This document shows positions 1 through 10,352 of a stretch of DNA of 64,000 nucleotides, piece by piece. The position numbers and the translations under genes were made by a program. The DNA comes from Apiospora phragmitis (lineage: Eukaryota; Ascomycota; Sordariomycetes; Amphisphaeriales; Apiosporaceae), in the NCBI GenBank assembly GCA_038363925.1, contig JAQQWL010000011.1:1674001-1738000 (forward strand), read 5' to 3'. Under the pieces are notes generated by a model that was not told the origin of the DNA, did no database searches, and saw nothing but the letters and a program-made list of their open reading frames with translations. Numbering within the stretch: the stretch's first letter is position 1; each line of letters begins with the position of its first letter.

Positions 1-1654
1 GTAAGGTCGAATACATGCACTGTATTAGCCGGGGCACATGGTTGGCACTGGATATATTTCGTAGAAGGAGTCTTATACGCTGCGTCCGGATCTGCCCTAT
101 CCAGGTATTACTGAACCGTAAGTCCAGACAACAATGGGGACTGACGAAAGTACGCTGCATAGCATAACACGCACCGTGGCACGCACACACACACACACAA
201 AATGAAATCGAGTTTATTTATATTATCTCCATATCGAAGCGTACCTATCTGCGAGAGGTTGACAAATCTTTGGCTTGCCTGGATCCTTGCAACGTCGGGT
301 CCTTTGAAACCCACCAGGTCCCTTTGGGTCGGCACTCTACAGCGAAGTCGCACTCCTCCTGCAGCAGGCCCGCAGTGCCAGTCCCCCCTCCCCTTACCTA
401 CATTGATAGATGAGCCGGACGGACAAGTAACCTATCTATCCCATGGACAGACATGTACACAACCGGAGCATTTAGACGAGAATGGGAGCAAGAGATGGGG
501 AGGAGGTTCGTCAGCTAACACTCAAGTCGTGCATCTTGTAGCTCGTCCGAAACGTGTACAGGCCTTGGCAGGGTGTCCACGATGACAAAAACTTGCTCTT
601 TCGAGGCAGCTGTGGTGACATGCAGTGAGTGATTGGCTGTCGTGTCTGTGGCCCGTGGGTTAGATGAGAGAGATACAGAAGATTGAATACCTCCTTAGGG
701 ACCGTTCCCCTCTACCCTCGCACCAGACTCCAGAACACACGGACAGAAGAATGAAATTCTAGTAAGATGTCTACTATCTGACACACGTCATACGCAAGCA
801 GGATACCCATTTGCAAATGTATGTATGTAGCAAATAGACTGAGTATACCACGCAGAGGAGCCCTGAATACTACTATAGCCCGGTGGTGTCCTGCTATTCG
901 ATCAATGGTGCCGTTTCGATCCCTTTCGGAGCCCGGCGAGCCGGATTGGTGTGTGGGGATGGGCTTTCGTGCTTTCGTAACCATTGCAACAGCGTGCTTT
1001 AGCACAGCCCCCCTCTGGAAGAGCACACACCCACCAGGAAAGCCGAACAGCGCGTTTATTTATGTGGGGTATTGTGGCTGTCGGCGGCTGTGAAGAAGCT
1101 AATTGTTATTTTTGGATTACCCCCCCTACCTGTCAACCACCTAACAAGCGCGGCCAGCATGGGCCACGATCTCGTGGCACCATGAAGTCATCTCATTCAC
1201 ACTTTCGTTCAACGCTCAGGCGTTCGATCGGCCATCTTAGGCGTCCTTGGACGAAAGATGATTCCCGAGTCATACGCATTGCGGCGAAGTCGATAAGTCG
1301 GCGATGATCGGCTTCCCAAATCATGTATTCTCTCCCTTGGCTAACCCATGGAACTAAGCCCGGTCATGCATGAGCTATTCTAGGAACAACTCTTGCGAGG
1401 ATCAAAACATCTCTATTCATCTGTCTACCAGAGGCGCCTGAGACTCCGCAAGCCCGCCAACCAAGAAAAACGCCAGAGTTGAGAGGTATCTAGGGATGCG
1501 ACCAAACGCCAAAAAAACGCCATGCAAAAGTAATCCCAGCACCTCTTATTACAGAAATGCGAGACGACGGAAAGGGAACCAACCCATCAGGGGGTCTTTT
1601 CGTCCAGCACCCAGCTATCTGTTGTTGATTATTATTTTTCCTGCGATATTTCCA
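1..1654. other. Gene-free left flank
   Basis: No coding region is supported here. Open frames are under about 130 codons, lack recognisable motifs and overlap on both strands. A short CA microsatellite lies near 183-198. The right part probably includes the 3' untranslated region of the alternative oxidase, which ends at 1655 on the minus strand. Confidence 0.5.
183..198. repeat. CA dinucleotide microsatellite
   Basis: About eight CA units in a row in non-coding sequence. Simple repeat with no evident function. Confidence 0.8.
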
Positions 1655-2784
1655 TCAAATGACCTCCGCCCGCTCATATCCCTGCGGTTTGATGGCAGGT
1701 CGAGGTGGTGCCCGGCCGCTCTTGTACTCGCTGACGAATGGGTTCGGGTCATCCTTCTGGTTGAGGTTGCTGAGAGTGTGGTTGACGCCGCGGTGACAGG
1801 CTTCGTCGGCGCGGATGTACAAGATCAGGTCTCGCATCGATCGCTTGCCCTCGGGCATCTGCCAGTACTTGATGGCAATCTCGGGGATCTGGAAGTTGGG
1901 GTCGGTCCATTTGGGCAGCTGGCCCTCGTCCATTTGCTTGATGCACATGGTGTAGGTATGGACGGCCTCCTCTTCCAGATAGCCGATGAATCTGTGGGTG
2001 ATCTTTGGCGATATCAGGTAGGAGAGGGAAAAGGGAGTTGAAGTAGACACCCTGGGCTATGACGATGAACGATTTCATGAACCATCTATGCCACTGTTAG
2101 CATCGACAAACTATCTCCAGAAAAACGGATGTTACGAGATACTGACCCTGGTTCGCACATCTTCATGAATGTCAACAGGTGCATTCGCTCGTTGTAGGAT
2201 TCTTCGAGGAGCGTTTCAATCCACCCGTTATCACGTTTGAGCCGTCGGATGCTGTGGAGGTGCCTCAGCATGCCCGCCACCATACCGGGGACGCCGGCTA
2301 TCGATTCGAGGAACAGGAAGCGGATCATCCATTGGGCCTCGGTAAGGGGCTTGAGCGCCGTGACGGCCGTCGTGGGGTTTGCCTTATCGACCTTCTGCTC
2401 CTTCCGCATGCCGGTGCTGAAGTCCATGCCCCAGCGACAGAGACGCATAAACTTCCAGGCCGCCCACTCGCCCACATTCTGAGGTGGTCTGTGGTCAGGA
2501 ACGACGTCGAGCATCTCCTGTTCGGTGTATCCGTGATGAGGCCATGCTGGTAACGTCTGACGGATATGCTCCGTCTCCTTGGCAGGGAAGAAGTCGCGGA
2601 GTTTGCGGTCTGGGGTCGTAGAAAAGGTCCTCGAGCTACCTCGCTGTTGGACGCATATTGTGGACGCCTTTAGGCCACCACTGTACCCAAGGCTGGAGTT
2701 GTGAAGAAGAGGAGCTATAGCCTTGGATAGCTGAAGGGCCTGGTTTGGCGTACAAAGCTTCGGTTGAACTCTTGCTGACAACAT
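1655..2784 (-). CDS. aox1: Alternative oxidase, mitochondrial (one frame break)
   Basis: Cyanide-resistant ubiquinol oxidase of the inner mitochondrial membrane, passing electrons from ubiquinol to oxygen without proton pumping. Two exons: 2784-2147 and 2085-1655, with a 61-nt intron (2086-2146). Residues 1-60 look like a mitochondrial presequence ending near RTFSTT. Di-iron ligand motifs are visible: FLES (Glu160), NERMH (Glu199, His202), LEEEAVHTY and RADEACHRG. The ATG at 2784 is chosen because the upstream in-frame GTG at 2793 is not a credible fungal start. One extra C in the CCC at 2026-2028 shifts the frame between QGVYFNSLF and LSYLISPK. Removing it gives 355 codons, normal for the family. 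Either a sequence error or a null allele; error is more likely because essential genes in the window show the same lesion. Confidence 0.95.
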
Positions 2785-4309
2785 GAGGAACACAGTAGAG
2801 TAGAGGATTTAGGATGCTGTGGGATAGGACTCTCAACAGACTGAAGAGGATGCTTATCAAGGTAAAGGATGTCTTTGTCTTGACTCTGGGTCGGGACCAA
2901 GGTGACAAACTAGAGATGTTCCCTGAGGTGCCCGGGGATTTATATTGTCTCACGCAAAAGCCAAAGGCCCCCTTGGCTTGGTGGTCCATGACGAGATACA
3001 TACTGGAAGTACCTGAATCGGTGAAGTCAATACGCCAAGTCAACTCGGGTTGCAGAACGTGGTCTGGTGACCCGTAGAGTAAGGAAGAAAAAAACTAGAT
3101 ATTTGGGGACAGTCGGACCGCTGCAATGTCTTAGCCTCACAAGCGCCAGGGGAGCAAACGCCGCATCACTACCGGGCACTCGGGTCAGCCGCAACTTTTA
3201 TATTGGCTTCCCGCCCTCCCCGGCAATTGGATTCCACCCCTTATGCCAGTCATTCTGAGCGCGTCTCGCCCAGTCCGATGACCATATATTATCTGCTTGG
3301 ATTATCTTGGATACCAGAATAAACGAGTTGGAAGCATTTCCTTTGGATACGGGAAGGGACAAGGGTGAGTCAGCCCCGGGATCTGGACTCTGAAATTATC
3401 GGGAGCTAACGGGGGCGGAATGCCCAGGTGCTCAATGCCCACACAAAGGCGCCTTCCGGCCAGTTTTCGTCGGCGAGCTGAGGCAACAAACTAGCTCTGC
3501 CAAATGCTAATCAAACCAGACACCAATGCTTTTTTCTCTCTCTATCTTCTGTCGGGTTTATTCCCAAGAGAGTTGTCCAGCTCCGAGGTCACACGGCCTG
3601 TATTACGTAGACGACCAGACAGAAGCCACATGCGTGGGGCTGACTGACATGTATATGTCCAATGGGATCACTGCAATTGCCTTTCTCTCTGCGATTCTAG
3701 CCCTGCAGATCAGCAAGCTTGCTGTAGTAATTGGAGGCAATGTATGCTGGGCGGTTGATCCGTAAAATCTTACGCTATTCTTGAGGTGAGCACAGTACAA
3801 GACATGCCGTGCTTACATGATGCAAGAGTTCGGTGTCTTACATACCTAAGCAGTAACGTTACCTACCTGTGCTGTGGTACAAGGCGAGGAAAAACCATCC
3901 AGCTCAAGGAACAACCTGTAGTTAACTGTTTACATTCCAGCAGCATCGTAGAATGTCGAAATTTTTTCGTAACGCCCCGTATGGCTACATTTTACCCGCT
4001 GTTTCCCCAAGACCAGGCCCAGGTCTTCCAAGCCAATATTTGGTCAGGTATAGAGGTGCTGATACATCTAACGTAAGCAGAGGGAAGACCGGCTGGCTTC
4101 ACCGAATCATCTCTCCCTCTCTATCTGCAATTTACCCCGAGTATGAGGTAGGTAGCAAACACACGCCGTGAGCGAATAAGACCCGATTGCGAACTGATAA
4201 GGTGGAGGTCAAAATATTGGCACCAGTGAGAATCTCATCGCCAACTAGGTTCTGGAGTGCTTGGCTAATCTGGAGGCCGAAAGGCCTTTTCCTTTATGAT
4301 GTGAGACGG
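2785..4309. other. Intergenic, AOX upstream region
   Basis: Holds the alternative oxidase promoter, at the low-coordinate end, and the 3' flank of the degenerate kinase. Short open frames on both strands show no family resemblance. No repeat or RNA gene seen. Confidence 0.5.
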
Positions 4310-5768
4310 TCATGCTATATCTGAATTACTATCAATTCTATTCACGTCGACGCTGTTGTCCGGTTTGCTCGTGGCAGGCGATGAGGAGCTCTGTGTAGCA
4401 GTGAGACTTGGATGTATGTTCCGATATCCACGTCTCAGACGAGATACAAATTGTCGACATGGCTCTGGCAAGATCTGGTTCGAGTTCCCCTCCATGAACA
4501 AAGGCGCCAGAAAAGTGGTCGCCAGCCATTCCTTGTCCCTCTTCCACCCTTTCAGTACAAGGTCTCGCCCCAGCACCAAGGCGGCCAGCACCGTCTGCAA
4601 GGGGTACAGAAGCGGCCCGTTGCGGTCCCGTCGATAGTACCAGCAGATCAGGTGCACGCCGGCATGGGTGGCGACCCGGAATGCCAATTCCTCGTCGTTA
4701 CTTCCCCCCAGTAGTAGTGGGCCGCCACCGGAGTAGCCTTCCACGAAGCCCTCCAGAACGGGAAGGCTGGCGGCGCCGCCGTTGAAGTGGTGGCGCTCGT
4801 AGAGGTCGGCCAGCATGCCGCCGATGTTCACGGCGCGATGGCCGTACTGGATGTTCTCCCAGTCGATGATGACGAGCCGGTTGGGTTCTTCTTGGACGGA
4901 CTCGGGCGCGTCCCGTCAGGGGTTATTTGGGAGTAAAACACTGTTTTTCTCCAAGATTTTATGATCAGAAGCTGCATTCTTACTGCAGTCGACATTCTCT
5001 ATTTACTTGGCGGACCAAAAGTCACCATGGATGAGGCCCCGTAGCCCGTCCCATTCAGCCGGTGACTGCTCGAATTCATGTTTCATGGCAGCTTGGACCT
5101 CTTCCAGCGCGTCCCTGTAACCAGCCAGGACTTCGGGATGACGCTCCAGAATCACCACGAAGCTGCCGTATGTGACGAGATACTTCAGTTGACGCATGCC
5201 CGGGTTAGGCCCTACCTGCCTCTAAGAGGGGCTTCTGCGCGGGCATAGACGCCCAGTCGTGGAACTCGCGAAGCCAGGAGCCCAGCGCCTGGCCAACAAC
5301 CTTCGGACTAGATCCCGGCAGGACCTTCTCGATGGCGGACTGCAACAACACGGCGGTCAGGTCCGTCGTGTCCGCAAAGTCTTGGAGAACCTGCGTGTGC
5401 ATGTCTTGATTGAAGTGGTAGATCTGCGGCACCCGGACTTCTGTGCAGCCGTGGGCACCGGTGGTGAAAGATCGTGGAAAGCCGTCTAGAGCCATGCAGC
5501 ATGGACGTTTAGTAGCCGCACCTGGTGATTTCCAGGGGGAAATCACGATCGATAGCGACGAAGTCCGTAGAACATTTCACCACGACCGTCTTGGCAGCGT
5601 TGCTGCTGGCTCTGCCACCGAGGGTTGGAGAAGAGTGCCTCGATAGAGGAAGTTGGCTGTACCGCCGCTCAGTTTTGTCAGGTTGGAAACGGCATAGGGT
5701 GTCGGCGCCAGCTGATCCTGCAGCCGTTGAGCCAATACCCGTTCTTCTACCACGGTGAGCGGCGCCAT
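4310..5768 (-). pseudogene. APH/choline-kinase-like phosphotransferase, degenerate
   Basis: Remnant or badly sequenced copy of a fungal protein in the phosphotransferase (APH) superfamily, which phosphorylates small molecules on a kinase-like fold. Visible pieces in order: N-terminal GGTANFLYRG, the lysine strand KTVVVKCSTDFVA, the ALDGFP and LREFHDWA region, the catalytic-loop motif HGDFWSAN (ending at the intron), and IIDWENIQYGH with the metal-binding Asp. An intron fits at 4941-5006 (GTAAAT..CAG). Frame breaks: near 5590-5605 (one base missing), near 5486-5492 (one extra) and near 5203-5208 (one extra). There is an in-frame TAA just after TRCGY near 5510 and an in-frame TGA near 4916. With the indels balanced the frame is 464 codons. 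Substrate unknown. Real pseudogene or error-ridden gene cannot be settled from sequence alone; the stops favour a pseudogene. Confidence 0.7.
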
Positions 5769-7078
5769 GGCGTCAAGGGGCAAACAGAAGAGTAGAGTAC
5801 AGACCCAGGATGCCTGGGAGCTATCTTGTCTGTCTAAGTGACCGAGCCTAGCGGTCATACATGCATGCGGCCATATCAAGATATCCGTCGGGCACCGTGA
5901 AGAAGGAATATATATCTTGGGGTTAGAATGAGTCACCCTTCGACCAATCACTCAGGACGCAACATGTAAGCCCTGGATTGCGAACTACATCCAGGGGGTG
6001 TAAGCAACCTAGCAAGGCCATTCCCGCTAGAGTAACCGAAGAAGATGGTAGGTCCAATGTTTCCGTTAATATAAAATTATGAGGCACGTGCTAATTCATG
6101 AGTACCTGCTGTCGTATGCGAATAAAAAAAAAAGAAACCGTCTGGAGGATCGGAAATAGTCGATTCACCAGCAAGACCCCCTTTAAACCGCTGCCCCATA
6201 CACTTGGAGAAGAAGGCCCCGCCCCCATGGGCCTGCCATATCGCGGGGTTGCTTGCTGGCTTCCATGTTGATATCAGGCAAGGAGAGTATGTAGTAAGCA
6301 TATCAACATACCGAGGGAACATTGAAGTGAAGTCACGAAATATACGAGCTACCCCTATTTTGGATGTCACAATAACTTTACAGCTTTTGCTTCGATTTCG
6401 GTGCCTCTCGGTTTGGCTAGTAGTACCATACAGTCCCACCCATCCTTGAATTATCGTTATTCGGTACTTGATGTTTCATGGACCGGGTAATGGTCTTCCA
6501 TGTGTTGATTCCTGTAGACATCATTAATAAGGGGATACCCGAACAGCTAGAATGCCGCTCTCATACTCGCTGCAGGGATTCATTCATCGTAGTCCAGAAA
6601 AGTGATGTCATTCATAGTTAGTATTGGCTCAGGTACACAGACAATAGCATTCAGGCTTCTCCTGGTTCGTAACGTCTCTCTAATTCTATAAAAAGACGAC
6701 TCTATAGTTCTTTACTGACGAAACCCCTGTCTCTCAGATTCAGTTTTCAGAATTGTATGTATCATTGGGTTGCTTCCAGTACCTACCCGGCTTAGTAGGA
6801 ACATTAATAAATGGATTTAAAAATCCCAGTCCAGCCTTTATTAGGTAGGCCGGTGGTGGACGAATTTTTTAGGCGGGGTGTGTGTGTGCCCAACCAGCAA
6901 CGCAACAACCCCTCCAAAAATCTGATATTGAATTACCCCCAGGACTTCTTTCTTCCCTTCCCAAATCCCGTGGAACACCGACCGACTCCTTCTCACCCAT
7001 ACACGCCGATAAAAAGGAATAGAGACCGTACGCCAGCTCTCCACGCATTCTACCTGACGAACGATCTTTGCCGTCAAA
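5769..7078. other. Intergenic, divergent promoters of APH-like gene and eIF3j
   Basis: No supported gene. Short overlapping frames only. The region between the two divergent starts should contain both promoters; no specific element is recognised. Confidence 0.5.
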
Positions 7079-8339
7079 ATGCCCCCCAAGAAGCAGTGGG
7101 GTAAGTTCAACGTCGCCATGTACCCCTCCAACTCCTAGTCAAATGGTCGCAAATGTACAAGGCACACTGCCACATCGCCGGGATCCTGTCATCATGCTGC
7201 TTGATTCTTTGTCGCGTCATCTGCATCGCCTGGACGGACGCTTGCAACAGAGAATGACGGACAGGACTCGACAGTGCGTCGCGGCTGCCTCCCTGCATGG
7301 CTTGATATGCGACTCCCCTGTGTAGCTCTGGCGCATCTGGATCTGGATCATGCAGCTTCTCGGCTATGTATGGACTCCGCTGACCGCTTATTCTCGAATA
7401 TAGACGAAGAAGAGTCCGACTCCAGCAGTGCTTCCGGCTCCCCGGCTACCGCTGCTGCCATTGCTGCTGGTCGCCGCAAGTTCGATGACGAGGAGGATGA
7501 TAGCGATGTATGCAGGCCCCAATAACAATATACGACGGTTCGCGACATACTAAACAAAACCCTTCTACAGGTCCTAGAGTCGTGGGATGCTGCCGAGGAC
7601 TCCGAAGTTGAGCGTGAGAAAGCCAAGAAGGCTGCCGAGGCCAAGGCCAACGCCGACGCCGAGGCCGCTGCCAACAAGAAGTCCAAGAAGCAACGTATCG
7701 AGGAACTCCGAGCCGAACGGGCCCGCCAGCTCGCTGAAGACGACGACGGAAGCGATGATGAGACCGAGGCCGAGCGCCGTGAGCGTCTCAAGCGCACCGA
7801 GCTGGAGTCTGACCTGAACCACGCCGCTGATCTCTTCGGTGGCATTGGCGTCAACCCCAACCGCAAGGCCGTGTCTGCTGGCGCTGCCATCCCCATTGAC
7901 CCCAAGGATCCTAGCAAGACTGTCAACTTGGGCACATTGCCTCTATTGAACCCGCAGACCAAGCTGCAATTTGAGAACTTGCGTAACGTGCTCGTTCCCA
8001 TCATTGGCGGCAACTCCAAGAAGGCCCACTACACTCTGTTCCTGCAAGAGTTCTCCAAGCAGCTGGCCAAGGACCTGCCCAGCGACCAGATTAAGAAGAT
8101 CGCCAGTACCCTGACTGCTCTCAGCAACGAGAAGATGAAGGAGGAAAAGGCTGCCGACAAGAGCGGCAAGAAGAGCAAGGCCCAGAAGACCAAGACTAGC
8201 GTCGTGGTCGGCAGAACCAACCCTGCCGCCGATACTGCGACTTATGAAGACGATTTCGGCGAGTACGTTATCACTCTGCGACCCTGACCCTCTGTGGACC
8301 TCCAATGCTGACAATAGTTCCAGTGATGACTTCATGTGA
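7079..8339 (+). CDS. hcr1: Translation initiation factor eIF3 subunit j
   Basis: Loosely bound subunit of eIF3 that acts on the 40S ribosome in initiation and recycling. Four exons: 7079-7100, 7404-7507, 7571-8262 and 8318-8339, together 840 nt or 279 residues. The protein starts MPPKKQWDEEESD, then acidic and Lys/Glu/Ala-rich coiled-coil stretches (VLESWDAAEDSE, the usual family signature), and ends in the typical YEDDFG..DDFM tail. The last exon is 22 nt: reading through its intron would give an early stop at 8285 and lose the conserved DDFM end, which is why I place an intron at 8263-8317. The first intron is long (303 nt). Frame intact throughout, unlike several neighbours. Confidence 0.95.
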
Positions 8340-8966
8340 AAGGCTCCTCAAGTTCCTTCTTTCACTGGAGATTGCTCCATCGGGGCTCTATAAGTGACAC
8401 TTCCGGGTTGAACTTGTGCTCCCGAACGCTTGGATTCTGCATATGCCTAAGCCCAACATGGCTGGTATGGCCCTACAGAGAGACTTGTACGAGAGTCGCT
8501 TCATCAGGCTCTAGATGCGGGCACGCCAAGGAATGGGACCTAAAGCCGGCTTTAGTCCCATTGAGCGCGCAAGGCCATCGGCGTCTCCCCTGGCGGGGCA
8601 GGCACCGGCAACCCGTCGCTCGCGGGAAAGGGACCTGCACTATGGATGTGTTTTAGGCATTCGCATTGCTAGTCTGAGCGGACAGATGCATCGGGGGCAC
8701 CTGGGGGTTTGCGCGATTCTGCATTTCTGCTTTAATACATAGTCTGACTTGGCCAAGCGTATATGAATATGGGAATAGACACGAGGCTGTTGCCTCAAAG
8801 TAGCAACTCAACGCTTATTTGCCGATGCTGTGTGATGTTGATATATCTTCTTACCGAGATTCCCTAGATTGACGATACCATGAGAGCTGACCTACTCATA
8901 TGCATAGGACAGGGCCGTCTGTGGTGTGTGTATAAGCATGTATAGATTGGCCATACCAGCCGGGTT
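8340..8966. other. Intergenic, eIF3j 3' flank
   Basis: Downstream of eIF3j; no coding region supported and no RNA gene or repeat recognised. Confidence 0.5.
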
Positions 8967-9275
8967 CTATCTGCCACGCATAAACAGCGTGTTCCGACCC
9001 TCGATTGCGACCAGAAACACCCCGCCCGTGTTCTTCTCGAGCGTTTTTGGCCATACGGTCTTGATGGTCCCCTCCTGCGATGTCCACCCCTGCTTGTGAG
9101 TACAGTCGCTCGAGGCACCATCATTCTTGATGTCGTCAAACAGAAATTCGTCCTCCTCCCACTTGCGGCCCCTAATGTTTACCCCACCTGTGAACGTCGA
9201 ATAGCTAGGCATAACAGATGGCCGAATGTTGATAGCAGCTGAACATGGCATCAATGGTGTGCGACAGGATAGCAT
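8967..9275 (-). CDS. Possible small protein, unknown
   Basis: A 102-codon frame with a genuine ATG at 9275. The last 75 residues have a natural-looking composition (TFTGGVNIRGRKW, then an acidic WEEDEFLFDDI stretch, one Cys, several Trp) and end LFMRGR. The boundary before GGVNIRG resembles a splice acceptor (TTCACAG), so this could be the last exon of a small gene or a remnant. I do not recognise a family, no signal peptide is evident, and it could be chance. Confidence 0.25.
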   Translation of the reverse strand: MLSCRTPLMPCSAAINIRPSVMPSYSTFTGGVNIRGRKWEEDEFLFDDIKNDGASSDCTHKQGWTSQEGTIKTVWPKTLEKNTGGVFLVAIEGRNTLFMRGR

Positions 9276-10352
9276 ATGGAGGAGCCTTCCTCACATCTGT
9301 GAAACTCCCCAATAGGAGCGTCGATGTGTTTCGTAGTCTCAACGCGCGTTGACTACAACTTCATCTGTGTCACTCGAACATGTAGAGAAACCAATCAAGG
9401 CAAAGCAAGGCGGTGCAAAGCATAGGTTCACTTTTGAATACGATCAATTACGTCTTCGGTCATAATAGCCCCGCCACTGTGACCCGTGGCCCTAATGTAT
9501 GTATCTATCTACATGACCTAGCCACTCCCGCAGACGACCGGCTGCTTGTTTCATGTTGTTTCCCCCATCATGGAAGCCATTTCCATGACTGTCCTCCCTT
9601 GTGCCCCGTTTACCAGCTGATCCACACACTGGCGATCAAGGGAATAGACAGAGCCTCCTTGACCTTAGCCGCCGCCCTGCCAAGTCTGATTAAATCGTAA
9701 TCGATCAAGGAGAGGAGGGGGGGGGGGGGAGGGGAGGAGAGCCCTCGTCTCGCGGGTGTCTTTTTTTCTCTCCCCTTTTGATTCTACTCCCCTTACCACC
9801 ACCACCACCTAGTCTAACCAGCCAGACCTTCCTCCGTCAGAAAGCCGAGATAGGCAATGTTTGCGCCTTCTCTTCCCCTCTCTACGGATTACATAGTGTT
9901 GTAGTAATGATAGAAAGTAGCCTAATGTTGCCAACCCGAAAGACTAATAGGCGGGTTTTTTTTCTGGTGTGGCGGTGACATGGTGCCTCCATGGCTAGCC
10001 CAAGCGGCGATAAACAAGCGCCGGAAAAACAAGAACCGTCTCCCAATGTCCCATGGTATCAGTGGCAAAACAGGCCAACCCCTTCCCAAGATTTCGAAAT
10101 GCAGATATGCCTCCCAGTAGCAAGAATGTTTCGTGACGCATTACAAAGGTCGGTAGGTATATAGGTGTATCTGAATGTTCGCTGGAAAAAGGGCGACGCG
10201 AGGAAGCAACACGACGAGTGTATGCAGAATGTAAGAGATTGGAGAAGAGCGCAGGTTAGGGGTTCGGTCAAGGTTGAGTATAGTGTATATGCCGAGAGAG
10301 GTATGTGTGACCAATAATAACTCGAGAGCCGATGCGAAAGCACGGGAGTAGA
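9276..10352. other. Intergenic, adenylate cyclase 3' flank
   Basis: No gene supported. Contains a run of 13 G at 9717-9729 inside a purine-rich stretch. The right end likely includes the 3' untranslated region of the adenylate cyclase. Confidence 0.5.
9717..9729. repeat. Poly-G run (13 G) in purine tract
   Basis: Thirteen consecutive G followed by further G-rich blocks (AGGGGAGGAG). Length is likely unreliable given the homopolymer problems elsewhere in the window. Confidence 0.8.

Noticed and set aside
1496..2041. 181-codon plus-strand frame
   Set aside because: Antisense to the alternative oxidase second exon.
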